A stretch of 64,000 nt of DNA from Holophagales bacterium (GCA_009837885.1 VXSP01000044.1:123961-187960), one strand, 5' to 3'. Shown: positions 39,602 to 48,267, numbered from the stretch's first letter. The notes: generated from the sequence alone by a model not told the origin. Made by a program: numbers and translations.

Positions 39602-40581
39602 CGCTTGCAGGATTCTGGCCGCGTCGAAGCGGACGCCGGCCTGATGGCCGGCGCGTTTCCCTGGCCGCCTCCGGCGGCAGCCGGCGAGGACGCCGGCGCA
39701 CCCAGTCCGCGGTCAGTACTCCGCGCAACCGCGCCGCCCTGTGGGTGGCGCTGGCCAAGCCGCGGCTCAACGCCCTGGCCGTCGCCACGGTCGGCATCGG
39801 CTACTACCTCGGAGCCGGCGCGCTCGATCCGGGAGTCCTCCTCTCCGTCCTGGTTGGCTCCGGTCTCGTCGCTGCGGGCGGCGCCGCCTTCAATCAGGTC
39901 GCGGAGCGCGACCTCGACGCCCTGATGAGCCGCACCCGATCCCGGCCGCTGCCCCTGGGCGACATTTCGCCAGCGGCGGGCCAGCTCTTCGCCACCGTTC
40001 TGAGCGTCGCGGGCCTTGTCGTCCTTGCCCTTGGCGCCAACCCGCTCTCAGCAGTCGTGGCGCTCGCGACCCTCGTCAGCTACGCCTGGATCTACACGCC
40101 GCTCAAGCGCCGCACGTCGTTGGCCGTCCTTGTTGGCGCGGTGCCCGGCGCCTTGCCACCGGTCATCGGCTGGACCGCCGCGACCGGAACGCTGACCGTC
40201 GAAGCCTGGCTGCTCTTCGGCATCGTCTTCGCCTGGCAACTCCCGCACTTCCACTCGCTGGCCTGGCTCCACCGCGACGACTACGCCAGGGCGGGCTTCA
40301 AGGTGCTGGCGGCAACGGATCCGGACGGTGGCCGGACGGCAACGCACTCTCTCCTCTGGGCCCTCCTGCTCGCCGCCCTGTGTCTTCTCGCGGCTACTGT
40401 GGGACTTGCTCCCCCGGCCTTCGCCATCGCGGCTGCGGGCTTCAGTGGCGCCTTCGCTCTCTTGGCTGCTCGTTTCGCCTTTGACCGCAGCCCCGCCCGC
40501 GCTCGGACACTCTTTCTGGGTTCGTTGGTCGTGCTGCCGCTGATCTGGACCACCCTGGTCGCCGGCCACGCGACGCTGTAG
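39598..40581 (+). CDS. ctaB: Heme O synthase (protoheme IX farnesyltransferase, CtaB/COX10)
   Basis: 327 aa if the GTG at 39598 (overlapping the ctaA stop) is used. Prenyl-diphosphate motifs are present: 'NQVAERDLDALMSRTRSRPLP' and 'HRDDYARAGFKVL', with 'WQLPHFHSLAW'. It attaches a farnesyl group to heme b. With this start the first 45 or so residues are Arg-rich and encoded by a dispersed palindrome copy, unlike other CtaB. A GTG at 39745 would give a normal core starting 'MALAKPRLNALAV'. The true start is therefore uncertain; the core identity is not. Confidence 0.9.
   Translation: MTLAGFWPRRSGRRPDGRRVSLAASGGSRRGRRRTQSAVSTPRNRAALWVALAKPRLNALAVATVGIGYYLGAGALDPGVLLSVLVGSGLVAAGGAAFNQVAERDLDALMSRTRSRPLPLGDISPAAGQLFATVLSVAGLVVLALGANPLSAVVALATLVSYAWIYTPLKRRTSLAVLVGAVPGALPPVIGWTAATGTLTVEAWLLFGIVFAWQLPHFHSLAWLHRDDYARAGFKVLAATDPDGGRTATHSLLWALLLAALCLLAATVGLAPPAFAIAAAGFSGAFALLAARFAFDRSPARARTLFLGSLVVLPLIWTTLVAGHATL
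39636..39706. repeat. Dispersed GC-rich palindrome, copy 4, inside the 5' part of ctaB frame
   Basis: Contains the hairpin GCCGGCCTGATGGCCGGC followed by GCGCGTTTCCC, GCCTCCGGC and GACGCCGGCGCACCCAGT. It is the longest copy and aligns with copy 2 over about 55 nt and with copy 1 over the terminal 27 nt. It lies between the ctaA stop and the conserved ctaB core. Confidence 0.65.
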
Positions 40582-40585
40582 CGGG

Positions 40586-40760
40586 CTACCCGAGGAGGAC
40601 GATTCGGTTGTCGCCAGCCCCCGGCGCCGCGGCAGTCGGAATCGAATCGTCGAAAGTGGTCAGCACGCCGTCGTGGTGAACGGCCAGGGCCAGGAGATAG
40701 ATGTCCGTGATCTGGCGGTAACCGTGAAGAGCGCCGGCGGTGAGATGTTCGCGTCTTCGG
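40586..40760 (-). pseudogene. VapC toxin remnant (C-terminal half only)
   Basis: Absent from the ORF track. Reading the minus strand gives 'HLTAGALHGYRQITDIYLLA' then 'LAVHHDGVLTTFDDSI', ending 'DNRIVLLG' and TAG. 'QITDIYLLALAV' and 'LTTFD' are the C-terminal signatures of PIN-domain VapC toxins. The N-terminal half with the first catalytic Asp is missing and the fragment starts right where the antitoxin gene stops, implying a deletion that fused the two. It cannot be an active RNase. Confidence 0.75.
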
Positions 40761-40991
40761 TCAAGGTTCGTCGTCCCGAAGAGCGTTGACTACCGCGAGC
40801 GAGACAGGCCGGGCATCGTCGCGCGGCGGCAGGAGATGTATGCCGTTTCTCGTCACGGTTCGACCTTCTTTGGGTGCCAAGCCCTTTCTGACCAACTCCG
40901 AAACAACCTGCCCCATGGGAACGCCGCGCTGTGCGGCGAGTTCCTTGACAGCCCAGAGGACATCTTCGGCGAGGTTCAACGTGGTACGCAT
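40761..40991 (-). CDS. VapB-like ribbon-helix-helix antitoxin, probably orphaned
   Basis: 76 aa from the ATG giving 'MRTTLNLAEDVLWAVKELAA'; an alternative ATG is six codons upstream. The N-terminal strand plus two helices ('MRTTLNLAEDV', 'VKELAAQRGVPMGQVVSELV') are the RHH DNA-binding fold of VapB/CopG antitoxins. 'GIHLLPPRDDARPVSLAVVN' is the toxin-binding tail. Its toxin partner just downstream is truncated. It begins 24 nt after the CoA-transferase 2 gene stop and may be transcribed from that operon. Confidence 0.8.
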   Translation of the reverse strand: MRTTLNLAEDVLWAVKELAAQRGVPMGQVVSELVRKGLAPKEGRTVTRNGIHLLPPRDDARPVSLAVVNALRDDEP

Positions 40992-41015
40992 GGCGAGAGC
41001 ATCGCGCATCAGGCA

Positions 41016-42146
41016 TCAGATGTCACCCGAGAACTCGGCCCGGATCGCGGCGCCGTGCTCGTCGAGTTCGGGAACCGGCGGCAGGCGTCGTCCGGGTTCG
41101 TTGGGGACGGCCGCGGGCGCGACCATGTCGATCTCGGTGCCGTCGGGGAGAGGTTGTCTGGCCCGGCGGAGTTGTGGATGCCGCGAAAGGGCGGCGACGT
41201 CGTTCAGGAAGCCGTAGGCGATGCGCGCCTGGTTCAGGGCGGTCTGGATCGAGGCCCGGTCGTGTTGCAGGAAGACCGCGCCGATCACGCTTTCCACGGT
41301 GTCGCGGGCGTTGGCGCGGTCCACGTTCCGCGGATAGGCCTCGGCCAGTTCCGGCTGGTCGAGAACCTCGCTGCACAGCCGCAGGAACTCGCGGTCGTTC
41401 TGGACGCCGATCAGGACGGAGTCGCCGTCACCGAGCTGGAACAGGCCGTAGGGCACGATCGTCGGATGGCCGAGGCCGACGCGCGGCCAGTCGAGACCCT
41501 GCTGCTCGAAGCTCAGCAGGGGCACGGCCATCCAGTCCGCCATCGTGTGGAAGAGGGTGGCCTCGACGTTGCTGCCGGCGCCCGTGCTCTCGCGCTCGAT
41601 CAGGGCTTCGAGGATGGCGGAGTAGGCGTAGATGCCGGTCGCGAAGTCGCAGATCGACACGCCGACCCGACCGGGCTCCGCCGGCGAACCGGAGATCGAT
41701 GCGACGCCGCTCTCGGCCTGGACCAGGAGGTCGTAGGCCCGCATGGACCGGTAAGGCCCCTCTTCGCCGTAGCCCGAGATGTCGCAGGTGATCAGCCGTG
41801 GATGACGCTCGCCGAGTTCCTTCGACCCGAAGCCGGCCCGCCCGGCGGCGCCCGGAGCGAGGTTCTGGATGAACACATCCGCGCGCTCGACCATCCGTTC
41901 GAGCAGGGTCCGGTCCCGCGCGTCCTTGATGTCGAGAACGATGGACTCCTTGCCGCGGTTCAGCCAGGCGAAGTAGGCCGAGACGCCGCCGCTGCCGTCG
42001 TAGCCGCGGGCAAAGTCGCCGCCCTCGCGCTCGACCTTGATCACCCGCGCGCCGGCGTCGGCGAGCCGGCAGGTGGCCAGCGGCGCCGCCACCGCCTGCT
42101 CGATGGCCACCACGAGGACGCCGTCGAGGGGTCGGGCGGCGGTCAT
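41016..42146 (-). CDS. CaiB/BaiF-type (class III) CoA-transferase 2
   Basis: 376 aa. Family N-terminus 'PLDGVLVVAIEQAVAAPLAT' with 'RLADAGARVIKVEREGGDFA' and 'SAYFAWLNRGKESIVLDIKD'. 'CDISGYGEEGPY' and the presumed catalytic Asp in 'SICDFATGIYAYSAI' follow. It differs considerably from CoA-transferase 1, so the two are not recent duplicates. Cytoplasmic; acyl donor and acceptor unknown. The LLM oxidoreductase and Nudix genes upstream suggest an acyl-CoA catabolic operon. Confidence 0.92.
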   Translation of the reverse strand: MTAARPLDGVLVVAIEQAVAAPLATCRLADAGARVIKVEREGGDFARGYDGSGGVSAYFAWLNRGKESIVLDIKDARDRTLLERMVERADVFIQNLAPGAAGRAGFGSKELGERHPRLITCDISGYGEEGPYRSMRAYDLLVQAESGVASISGSPAEPGRVGVSICDFATGIYAYSAILEALIERESTGAGSNVEATLFHTMADWMAVPLLSFEQQGLDWPRVGLGHPTIVPYGLFQLGDGDSVLIGVQNDREFLRLCSEVLDQPELAEAYPRNVDRANARDTVESVIGAVFLQHDRASIQTALNQARIAYGFLNDVAALSRHPQLRRARQPLPDGTEIDMVAPAAVPNEPGRRLPPVPELDEHGAAIRAEFSGDI

Positions 42147-42223
42147 CGAACGATCCTACGTCGTGCTCGATGCCGGCCGGCTGTCCACGTTCGCAGGCCG
42201 GATCAGCCAGGCGGCTGTCTGGC

Positions 42224-42904
42224 TCAACGCCAGGCGAAGACGGGCTGCTCGTAGTGCGCGACCCGGACATCGTTGCCGCGCAGGACGACCTCGAGCATCT
42301 GGTACACGATCGCCGCGGTCGGCGAATGGACGAGGCCGCCGCGGATCGGCATGGAGAGCACGGGGTTCTCGCTCTCCGGTATCTCCCGCAGCACCGGCAC
42401 GTCCGGGCGGTCCAGATCGATCAGCGGGATGCGGTAGGCCCTGTAGACCTCGGCCGGATTCGGCTCCAGTTCGCGGTAGCCGTCGCACCAGAAGACGACC
42501 GGCGTGATGACGAAGCCGGAGCGGGTGCCGAAGTCGTCGAGTCGTCCGAGGACGGCCGAGGAGTCGAGGTCGAGGCCGACCTCTTCGTGGAGCTCGCGGA
42601 GCGCCGCCTGCTCGGGCGTCTCCGCCTCGTCGATCCGGCCGCCCGGGAGAGCCCACTGGCCGCGATGCCGTCGCAGCCGGAGCGACCGCCGCGTGAGCAG
42701 GAAGCAGCCGCGGCCGCCCCTGTCGGGCAGCAGCGTTACGGCGACCGCGGCGTGCGCGTTGGCCGGCGCCGCGCCGGTGTGGCCGGAAGCCTCCGCTGCC
42801 CGCGCCGCGGCGGTTTCCGGGTCGAGGGCGCGCTGCTCGAAGCGCCCCAGGTTCCGCTCGGCGTGCGCGTGGAGTTCCGGGCCGTGCCGCGCCGGGAAGC
42901 TCAT
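42224..42904 (-). CDS. Nudix hydrolase (CoA-pyrophosphatase-like)
   Basis: 226 aa. The Nudix box is complete: 'GGRIDEAETPEQAALRELHE' continuing 'EVGLD', matching Gx5Ex7REUxEExGU. An N-terminal helical lead ('AHAERNLGRFEQRA') precedes 'AVAVTLLPDRGGRGCFLLTRRS'. The length and the 'RRHRGQWALPGG' context resemble CoA or NADH pyrophosphatases, so CoA or acyl-CoA turnover is a reasonable guess in this neighbourhood. Its ATG overlaps the stop of the LLM oxidoreductase gene (ATGA). Confidence 0.9.
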   Translation of the reverse strand: MSFPARHGPELHAHAERNLGRFEQRALDPETAAARAAEASGHTGAAPANAHAAVAVTLLPDRGGRGCFLLTRRSLRLRRHRGQWALPGGRIDEAETPEQAALRELHEEVGLDLDSSAVLGRLDDFGTRSGFVITPVVFWCDGYRELEPNPAEVYRAYRIPLIDLDRPDVPVLREIPESENPVLSMPIRGGLVHSPTAAIVYQMLEVVLRGNDVRVAHYEQPVFAWR

Positions 42905-43956
42905 CCGGCGGGCGACGCCTCCTCGCGGGCGAGTTCGAGGAACCGGGCCAGGGTGTCGAGCCGCTCGCGGACGGTGCCCCCGGCCGGGTTGAGGCGCAGG
43001 GTCGTCACGCCGGCGTCGCGGTAGGCGCGGATGCGCTCCCGCACGCGGGCTTCGTCGCCGATCAGAGTGTTGCCGAGCACCATCTCGTCCGGAACCCGCG
43101 CCGCGGCCTCTTCCCGCTTGCCGGAGATCCAGAGAGCCTGCACCTCACGGGCGGTTTCGATGAAGCCGGCACGGCGGTAGGCGTCGTTGTAGAAGTTGGT
43201 CTGCGCCGAGCCCATCGCGCCAAGGGTGAAGGCCATCGCCGGCTTGCGGCGGGCGGCCATCCGCTCCAGGTCGTCACCGAACTCGACGTCGCCGCCGACC
43301 TGGATGTCGATGTCTTCGAACGACCTGCCGGCGCGTTCGGCGCCGGCGCGCATCGCAGGAAAGAAGGCGTCGGTGTGCTCCGGGATGAAGGACGTGCCGA
43401 GCCAGCCATCGGCAACCTCGCCGGTGTACTCCAGGGATTTCGGGCCGAGGGTCGCAAGATAGATCGGCATCTCGGGTCGCGCGGGTTGCGACATGCGGAT
43501 CGCCTTGCCCTCGCCTCCGGGCCGGGGCAGGGTGTAGTGCCTGCCCTCGTACGCGATCTTCTCGCCCGAGAGGGCGATCTTCAGGATGTCGACGTACTCG
43601 CGGAGGCGACCCAGCGGCATGGCGAAGGGCACGCCGTGGAGGCCCTCGACCACCTGAGGGCCGCTGACGCCGAGGCCGAGCACGAAGCGGTCCTTCGAGA
43701 TGGACGCCAGCGACATCGCGGTCATCGCGGTCATCGACGGCGCTCGCGCCGAGATCTGCATGATGCCGGTGCCGAGGCGGACCCGCTCGGTCCGCCCGGC
43801 GAGGAACGCGAGCGGCGTCACCGCGTCGGTGCCCCAGGCCTCGGCCGACCAGACGTCGTCGATGCCCATGCGGTCCGCCTCGACGACGTACTCCGCCAGG
43901 GCATCCCAGTTCGTTCCGGAGGCGTACGCGCTCCCTATGCCGATCGCAGTCCGCAT
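42901..43956 (-). CDS. LLM-class (luciferase-like) flavin/F420-dependent oxidoreductase
   Basis: 351 aa from ATG 43956 ('MRTAIGIGSAYASGTNWDAL'), preceded by CGGAG; the ORF-track extension is shadow. The TIM-barrel signatures 'GIDDVWSAEAWGTDAVTPLA', 'RVRLGTGIMQISARAPSMTA' and 'RFVLGLGVSGPQVVEGLHG' are those of the F420-dependent glucose-6-phosphate dehydrogenase/mer-like branch. It would transfer hydride between F420 or FMN and an organic substrate. No F420 biosynthesis genes are in view. Coupled to the Nudix gene by 4 nt. Confidence 0.9.
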   Translation of the reverse strand: MRTAIGIGSAYASGTNWDALAEYVVEADRMGIDDVWSAEAWGTDAVTPLAFLAGRTERVRLGTGIMQISARAPSMTAMTAMSLASISKDRFVLGLGVSGPQVVEGLHGVPFAMPLGRLREYVDILKIALSGEKIAYEGRHYTLPRPGGEGKAIRMSQPARPEMPIYLATLGPKSLEYTGEVADGWLGTSFIPEHTDAFFPAMRAGAERAGRSFEDIDIQVGGDVEFGDDLERMAARRKPAMAFTLGAMGSAQTNFYNDAYRRAGFIETAREVQALWISGKREEAAARVPDEMVLGNTLIGDEARVRERIRAYRDAGVTTLRLNPAGGTVRERLDTLARFLELAREEASPAG

Positions 43957-43982
43957 CTTTGGTGGCTCCGTGGTTCGGTCGG

Positions 43983-44564
43983 TTACTGGACGGTGGTGGC
44001 GCGGGTGTAGATGAACTTGCGGATGTCCGGGCGTCGGTCCGGGATCCGGGTGTGCATCGTCACCTGCAGTTCGCTGCCATCCTTGGACAGTTGCCAGGTT
44101 TCGGTGACGTCGAACTCCCCGAACGGCCCCCTCGTCGTGTAGGACACCGCGAGCTTGTCCTTGCGCCACCTCACCCGCGTAGTGCGCTTTCCGCCGCGGA
44201 GACCGGTGGTCTCGTGCGGCTTCCCGTCGGTGACGAGTTTCTGGGTCACCTGGGCCGGCGCCGGCGCGTCTTCGCGCCGCAGCGTGTAGCTCATGACGAC
44301 GTCTTCGCCGTCCAGGGAAACGTCGAGTTCGACGTCAACCGGAGGCTGTTGTTGCTGCTGGCCACGGCGACCCGGAGCGAGCGAGTCGCTGCGCTCGGGA
44401 TCGAGCTGCCAGATGCCGGCGAAGTCCGCGTTCGCGGCGGAGAGCGGCGCGGCGCCCAGAGCGGCGAGCGCGAGGGCCGCTGCCGCGAGGGCGGTGGGCG
44501 CCATCGCTCGGCGTCGACTCGGGCGGGAAGCCGTGGCTTCAGTGAGTGCTGGCTTGTCGTTCAT
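43983..44564 (-). CDS. Secreted hypothetical protein, 'GIWQLD' beta-rich family
   Basis: 193 aa from ATG 44564, seven nt after GAGGAG; the ORF-track start is a GTG one codon earlier. A signal peptide ('ALAAAALALAALGAAPLSAA') is followed by 'ADFAGIWQLDPERSDSLAPG', a QQQQQ tract, and alternating beta strands ('TTRVRWRKDKLAVSYTTRG', 'VTETWQLSKDGSELQVTMHT'). The opening 'F.G.W.LD...S' is common in acidobacterial secreted proteins with a lipocalin-like appearance. Function unknown. It is 27 nt after the decarboxylase gene. Confidence 0.7.
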   Translation of the reverse strand: MNDKPALTEATASRPSRRRAMAPTALAAAALALAALGAAPLSAANADFAGIWQLDPERSDSLAPGRRGQQQQQPPVDVELDVSLDGEDVVMSYTLRREDAPAPAQVTQKLVTDGKPHETTGLRGGKRTTRVRWRKDKLAVSYTTRGPFGEFDVTETWQLSKDGSELQVTMHTRIPDRRPDIRKFIYTRATTVQ

Positions 44565-44594
44565 CACTGTTCTCCTCGTGGTCAGTGTTCAGAA

Positions 44595-45539
44595 TCAGCC
44601 GCCCACCAGGTCCGCGAAGTACCGGATCGTTTTCTCGAGGCCGGCCTCCAGGTCGACCCTCGGTTCCCAGTCGAGCAGGCTGGTGGCTCGAGAGATGTCG
44701 GGCTGGCGTGTCTTCGGATCGTCGACCGGCAGGGACTGGAACTCGATTTCGCTCCGGCTCCCCGTCAGGCCCTGGATGACCCGGGCGAACTCGAGCACGG
44801 TCATCTCGTGGGGATTGCCGAGGTTGACCGGGTCCGTCTCCGAGGAGTTCAGAAGCCGCCAGACTCCCTCGACCAGGTCGTCGATGAAGCAGAAGGAGCG
44901 GGTCTGGCTGCCGTCGCCGTAGACGGTCAGCGGTCTGCCGGAGAGGGCCTGGCGGATGAAGTTCGGCACGACACGACCATCGCGTAGCCGCATCCGCGGT
45001 CCGTAGGTGTTGAAGATGCGGACGATCCGGGTGTCCAGCTCGTGGATCCGGTGATAGGCCATGACCATCGCTTCGGCGAAGCGCTTCGCTTCGTCGTAGA
45101 CGCCGCGCGGGCCGACCGGGTTCACGTTGCCCCAGTACGACTCCGGCTGCGGGTGGATCAACGGATCGCCGTAGACCTCCGAGGTGGAGGCGAGCAGGTA
45201 GCGGGCGCCGTGGTGCTTGGCCAGACCGAGCGAGTTGTGGGTGCCGAGCGAACCCACCTTGAGCGTCTGGATCGGCAGCTCCAGGTAATCGACGGGGCTG
45301 GCCGGGGAGGCGAAGTGGAGCACGTTGTCGACGTGAGGTCCCACGTAGACCGGTTTGCTGACGTCGTGCTCGATCAGGGTGAAGCGCTCGTTGTCGCGCA
45401 GGTGTTCGATGTTCGCCGGGCTGCCGGTGATGAAGTTGTCGACGCAGTAGACGCCGTGACCCTCGGCGAGCAACCGTTCGCAGAGATGAGAGCCGATGAA
45501 GCCGGCGCCACCGGTGACGACGGAAAGCGGTTGGCTCAT
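44595..45539 (-). CDS. UDP-glucuronate decarboxylase (UDP-xylose synthase), SDR family
   Basis: 314 aa from ATG 45539, preceded by GGAGG; the long ORF-track form includes shadow of the dehydrogenase gene. NAD-binding 'GGAGFIGSH' at 10-18, 'STSEVYGDP' near 119, and catalytic Tyr148/Lys152 in 'GVYDEAKR'. '[15 protein letters not shown]' and '[10 protein letters not shown]' are characteristic of UXS. It converts UDP-glucuronate to UDP-xylose in the cytoplasm. It overlaps the UDP-glucose dehydrogenase gene by 4 nt, so substrate and product steps are encoded together. Confidence 0.93.
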   Translation of the reverse strand: MSQPLSVVTGGAGFIGSHLCERLLAEGHGVYCVDNFITGSPANIEHLRDNERFTLIEHDVSKPVYVGPHVDNVLHFASPASPVDYLELPIQTLKVGSLGTHNSLGLAKHHGARYLLASTSEVYGDPLIHPQPESYWGNVNPVGPRGVYDEAKRFAEAMVMAYHRIHELDTRIVRIFNTYGPRMRLRDGRVVPNFIRQALSGRPLTVYGDGSQTRSFCFIDDLVEGVWRLLNSSETDPVNLGNPHEMTVLEFARVIQGLTGSRSEIEFQSLPVDDPKTRQPDISRATSLLDWEPRVDLEAGLEKTIRYFADLVGG

Positions 45540-46906
45540 CCTGCCTCCGATCCGAGAGCGGCACCGGCTGGAATCGCCGATGCGGGCCGTCGTTGACTGT
45601 CGGGCGCTCCGTCGGCCCTGCCGAGCGAGGCGTACCGGAAGCCGGCGGCGGCCACTCGTGCCGGCTCGTAGAGGTTGCGAAGATCGACGATGGACGGCTC
45701 GCGCAGCAGCGTGCGGAGACGGTCGAACTCGAGCGCGCGGAACTGGTTCCACTCGGTGAGGATGGCCAGGAGGTCCGCGCCCTCCGCGGCCTCGTAGGGA
45801 TCGCCGCAGTAGATCGCGTCGGGACGGAGGCGGCGGGCGTTGTCCATCGCTGCCGGATCGTATGCGCGAACGGTGGCGCCGCGGGACAGGAGTCGGTCGA
45901 GCACGAACAGGGCCGGCGATTCCCGGATGTCGTCCGTATCGGGCTTGAACGAGAGACCCAGGATGGCGACGGTTCGTCCCCTGGGGTCGCCGAGCGCCGA
46001 CTCGATCTTGGTCAGCATTCGCTCCTGGACCCGGCGATTGACCTCTAGCGTAGCCTCGACGATCTGGACCCTGGCGCCCGCGTCCCGAGCCATCGACGCC
46101 ATGGCGCGGGTGTCCTTCGGGAAGCAGGAACCGCCGAAGCCCGGTCCCGGTCGCAGGAACAGGGGCCCTATCCGGCGGTCGAGGCCCATGCCGTGGGCAA
46201 CCACCTGCACGTCGGCGCCGGTCCGCTCGCAAAGCTCCGCGACCTCGTTGATGAAGGAGATCCGGGTGGCGAGAAAGCTGTTCGACGCGTACTTGATCAT
46301 CTCCGCGGTTTCGACGTCGGTGACGACGATCGGGACGCCGCGGGCACGGAGCGGGGAGTAGATCTCCAGCATGATGTCCGTCGCGCGCTGGTCGCGGCTA
46401 CCGATGACCAGGCGATCCGGGCGCATGAAGTCCTCGATCGCGGAACCCTCGCGCAGGAACTCGGGGTTGCTGACGACGGAGAAGCTGCGGCAGCGGCCGG
46501 CGCCCACGATCTCCTCGATCATCCGGCCGGTACCGACCGGCACCGTGCTCTTGGTGACGATCGCCTTGTAGCCGCTGATCTGGCCCGCGATCGCCTGGGC
46601 CACGTCCCGCACGTAGCGGAGGTCGGATGAGCCGTCCTCCCTGGGCGGCGTGCCCACCGCGATGAACACCGCGACCGCGGACTCGAGCGCCGGCGCCAGT
46701 TCAGTGGTGAAGCAGAGCCGGCCGGCTTCTTCGTTCTTCGCGACGAGGGTCTTGAGTCCCGGTTCGTAGATCGGGATGTCGCCGGCCTGAAGCCGGGCGA
46801 TCTTCGACTCGTCCTGGTCGACGCAGACGACGTCCATGCCGAAGTCGGCCAGGCAGGCGCCTGTGACCAGACCAACGTAGCCGGAACCGACGACGCAGAT
46901 TCTCAC
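45536..46906 (-). CDS. ugd: UDP-glucose 6-dehydrogenase
   Basis: 456 aa from a GTG at 46906 ('[20 protein letters not shown]'), with GAGG about 10 nt upstream; the 25 extra residues of the ORF track lack family similarity. Conserved elements: NAD-binding N-terminus, 'EPGL', '[10 protein letters not shown]', '[12 protein letters not shown]', catalytic Cys261 in '[11 protein letters not shown]', and C-terminal '[16 protein letters not shown]'. It oxidises UDP-glucose to UDP-glucuronate. With the next gene it forms a UDP-xylose route for surface polysaccharide or glycosylation. No glycosyltransferases are nearby. Confidence 0.95.
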   Translation of the reverse strand: MRICVVGSGYVGLVTGACLADFGMDVVCVDQDESKIARLQAGDIPIYEPGLKTLVAKNEEAGRLCFTTELAPALESAVAVFIAVGTPPREDGSSDLRYVRDVAQAIAGQISGYKAIVTKSTVPVGTGRMIEEIVGAGRCRSFSVVSNPEFLREGSAIEDFMRPDRLVIGSRDQRATDIMLEIYSPLRARGVPIVVTDVETAEMIKYASNSFLATRISFINEVAELCERTGADVQVVAHGMGLDRRIGPLFLRPGPGFGGSCFPKDTRAMASMARDAGARVQIVEATLEVNRRVQERMLTKIESALGDPRGRTVAILGLSFKPDTDDIRESPALFVLDRLLSRGATVRAYDPAAMDNARRLRPDAIYCGDPYEAAEGADLLAILTEWNQFRALEFDRLRTLLREPSIVDLRNLYEPARVAAAGFRYASLGRADGAPDSQRRPASAIPAGAALGSEAG

Positions 46907-47111
46907 GTCAGCCTCGGCTTGCGTGTGGCGGTCATATCGTCCGGGCTGGGGATCGTCCGGGGCGGGTTGCCGGTCGGCCATTGCCGGCCTCGCCCGGGGA
47001 CGGTACGGCTGCTATGTTACAGGGCTCGAAGCGCTTCGTTTGCCCGGCTGCGGCCGGCGGGCGAAACGAGAACATGCGAAGGACCGGCAGACGAAGGACC
47101 ACGGTGAGTCG

Positions 47112-47348
47112 ATGAAGGGCGGACGAAGGCTGAGCAACGCGATCTCGACCCGCAAATCGGTGGTTACCGCGCCGCGGCGCTTCAGCAAGGTGCAGCGCAA
47201 CGAACCTTGCCCCTGCGGCAGCGGCCGGAAGTACAAGGACTGCTGCTTCGACAAGGGCGAGGCGTTCCTTCGGAAGCTGGAACGCCAGCGCTTCAAGGAA
47301 CAGCAGAAGGCGGACGGGACGCCCTGGTACGTCCGCTGGCTGACCTGA
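47112..47348 (+). CDS. Small SEC-C motif (zinc-binding) protein
   Basis: 78 aa from ATG 47112; the 141-aa ORF-track version extends over the non-coding upstream region. The SEC-C metal-binding motif is complete, 'NEPCPCGSGRKYKDCC', near residues 31-46, as at the SecA C-terminus. The rest is basic ('FLRKLERQRFKEQQK') with terminal 'WYVRWLT'. Such small proteins may bind ribosomes or SecB-like partners through zinc; the role here is unknown. Single gene between two minus-strand blocks. Confidence 0.8.
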   Translation: MKGGRRLSNAISTRKSVVTAPRRFSKVQRNEPCPCGSGRKYKDCCFDKGEAFLRKLERQRFKEQQKADGTPWYVRWLT

Positions 47349-47358
47349 AGCCGGTCGC

Positions 47359-48267
47359 CTAGACGGGCGTCGGTTCCGCCTTCTCGTCGACCGCGGCGTC
47401 GTGGTCCTGCTTCGCCTTGAGAAGCTGCGGCATGATCAGGTCGATGTCGCGGTTGTCCCACATGCCGTCCTTGCTGAACTTCCGGATCACCTTGGGCTGC
47501 TGCATGATGCCGACCCAGCCGCGCATTACGTCGATGATCTGGGCGGTCATGTCCGCGCCCGCGTCGGATGCCAGCCAGGCGCAGACCGGCGCGATCTGAT
47601 TCGGGCTCTGCTCCGGCGCGTCCTCGTCGATCTTCATGCCGCGGCCGGCTCGCAGTTCGGCCGTCATGCGCGTCGTCGCGCCCGGCGAGATCGTGTTCAC
47701 GGTGCAGCGGTACTTGGCCAGCTCCAGCGCCAGCACCCGGGAAAGACCGGCGATGCCGGCCTTGGCGGCGGCGTAGTTCGACTGGCCGAAGTTGCCGTAG
47801 AGGCCGGACACCGAAGAGAAGTTGATGATCCGGCAGCCGGGGCGGTTCGTTTCCCGGATGTAGCGGGCGAACGGCCGGCTGCAGCAGTAGTGGCCCTTCA
47901 GGTGGACGTCGAGCACGGCGTCCCAGTCCCCCTCGTCCAGGTTGAAGATCGTCCTGTCGCGCAGGATGCCGGCGTTGTTGACCAGGATGTCCAGGCCGCC
48001 GAACGAGTCGATCGCCCTCTGAAAGATGTTCTGGCCACCCTCGACGGTGGCGACGGAGTCGTAGTTCGGCACTGCCGAACCGCCCGCGCTCCGGATCTCC
48101 TCGACCACTTCGTCGGCGATCCGTGAACCGCCGGTGCCGTCGGTCGCGCCGCCCAGGTCGTTGACCACGACGTTGGCGCCCTCTTCCGCGAATTTGAGCG
48201 CGATTCCCTTGCCGATGCCGCGGCCGGCGCCGGTGACGATCGCCGTCTTGCCGTCGAGAATTCCCAT
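47359..48267 (-). CDS. SDR-family 3-hydroxyacyl-CoA dehydrogenase-like protein
   Basis: 302 aa. Rossmann motif 'TGAGRGIGKGIALKFAEEGA', 'NDLGGATDGTGGS' insertion typical of the dehydrogenase part of peroxisomal-type multifunctional enzyme 2, 'NNAG', Ser in 'INFSSVSG' and Tyr/Lys in 'NYAAAKAG'. A GGAGA precedes the ATG. Together with the MaoC-like gene 48 nt upstream it could supply or degrade (R)-3-hydroxyacyl-CoA, the monomer of PHA. It lies in the PhaR-led minus-strand operon. Confidence 0.9.
   Translation of the reverse strand: MGILDGKTAIVTGAGRGIGKGIALKFAEEGANVVVNDLGGATDGTGGSRIADEVVEEIRSAGGSAVPNYDSVATVEGGQNIFQRAIDSFGGLDILVNNAGILRDRTIFNLDEGDWDAVLDVHLKGHYCCSRPFARYIRETNRPGCRIINFSSVSGLYGNFGQSNYAAAKAGIAGLSRVLALELAKYRCTVNTISPGATTRMTAELRAGRGMKIDEDAPEQSPNQIAPVCAWLASDAGADMTAQIIDVMRGWVGIMQQPKVIRKFSKDGMWDNRDIDLIMPQLLKAKQDHDAAVDEKAEPTPV

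Noticed and set aside
46923-47111. N-terminal extension of the SEC-C protein and small ORFs in the same gap
   Set aside because: No codon bias or family similarity; the ATG at 47112 gives a compact SEC-C protein.
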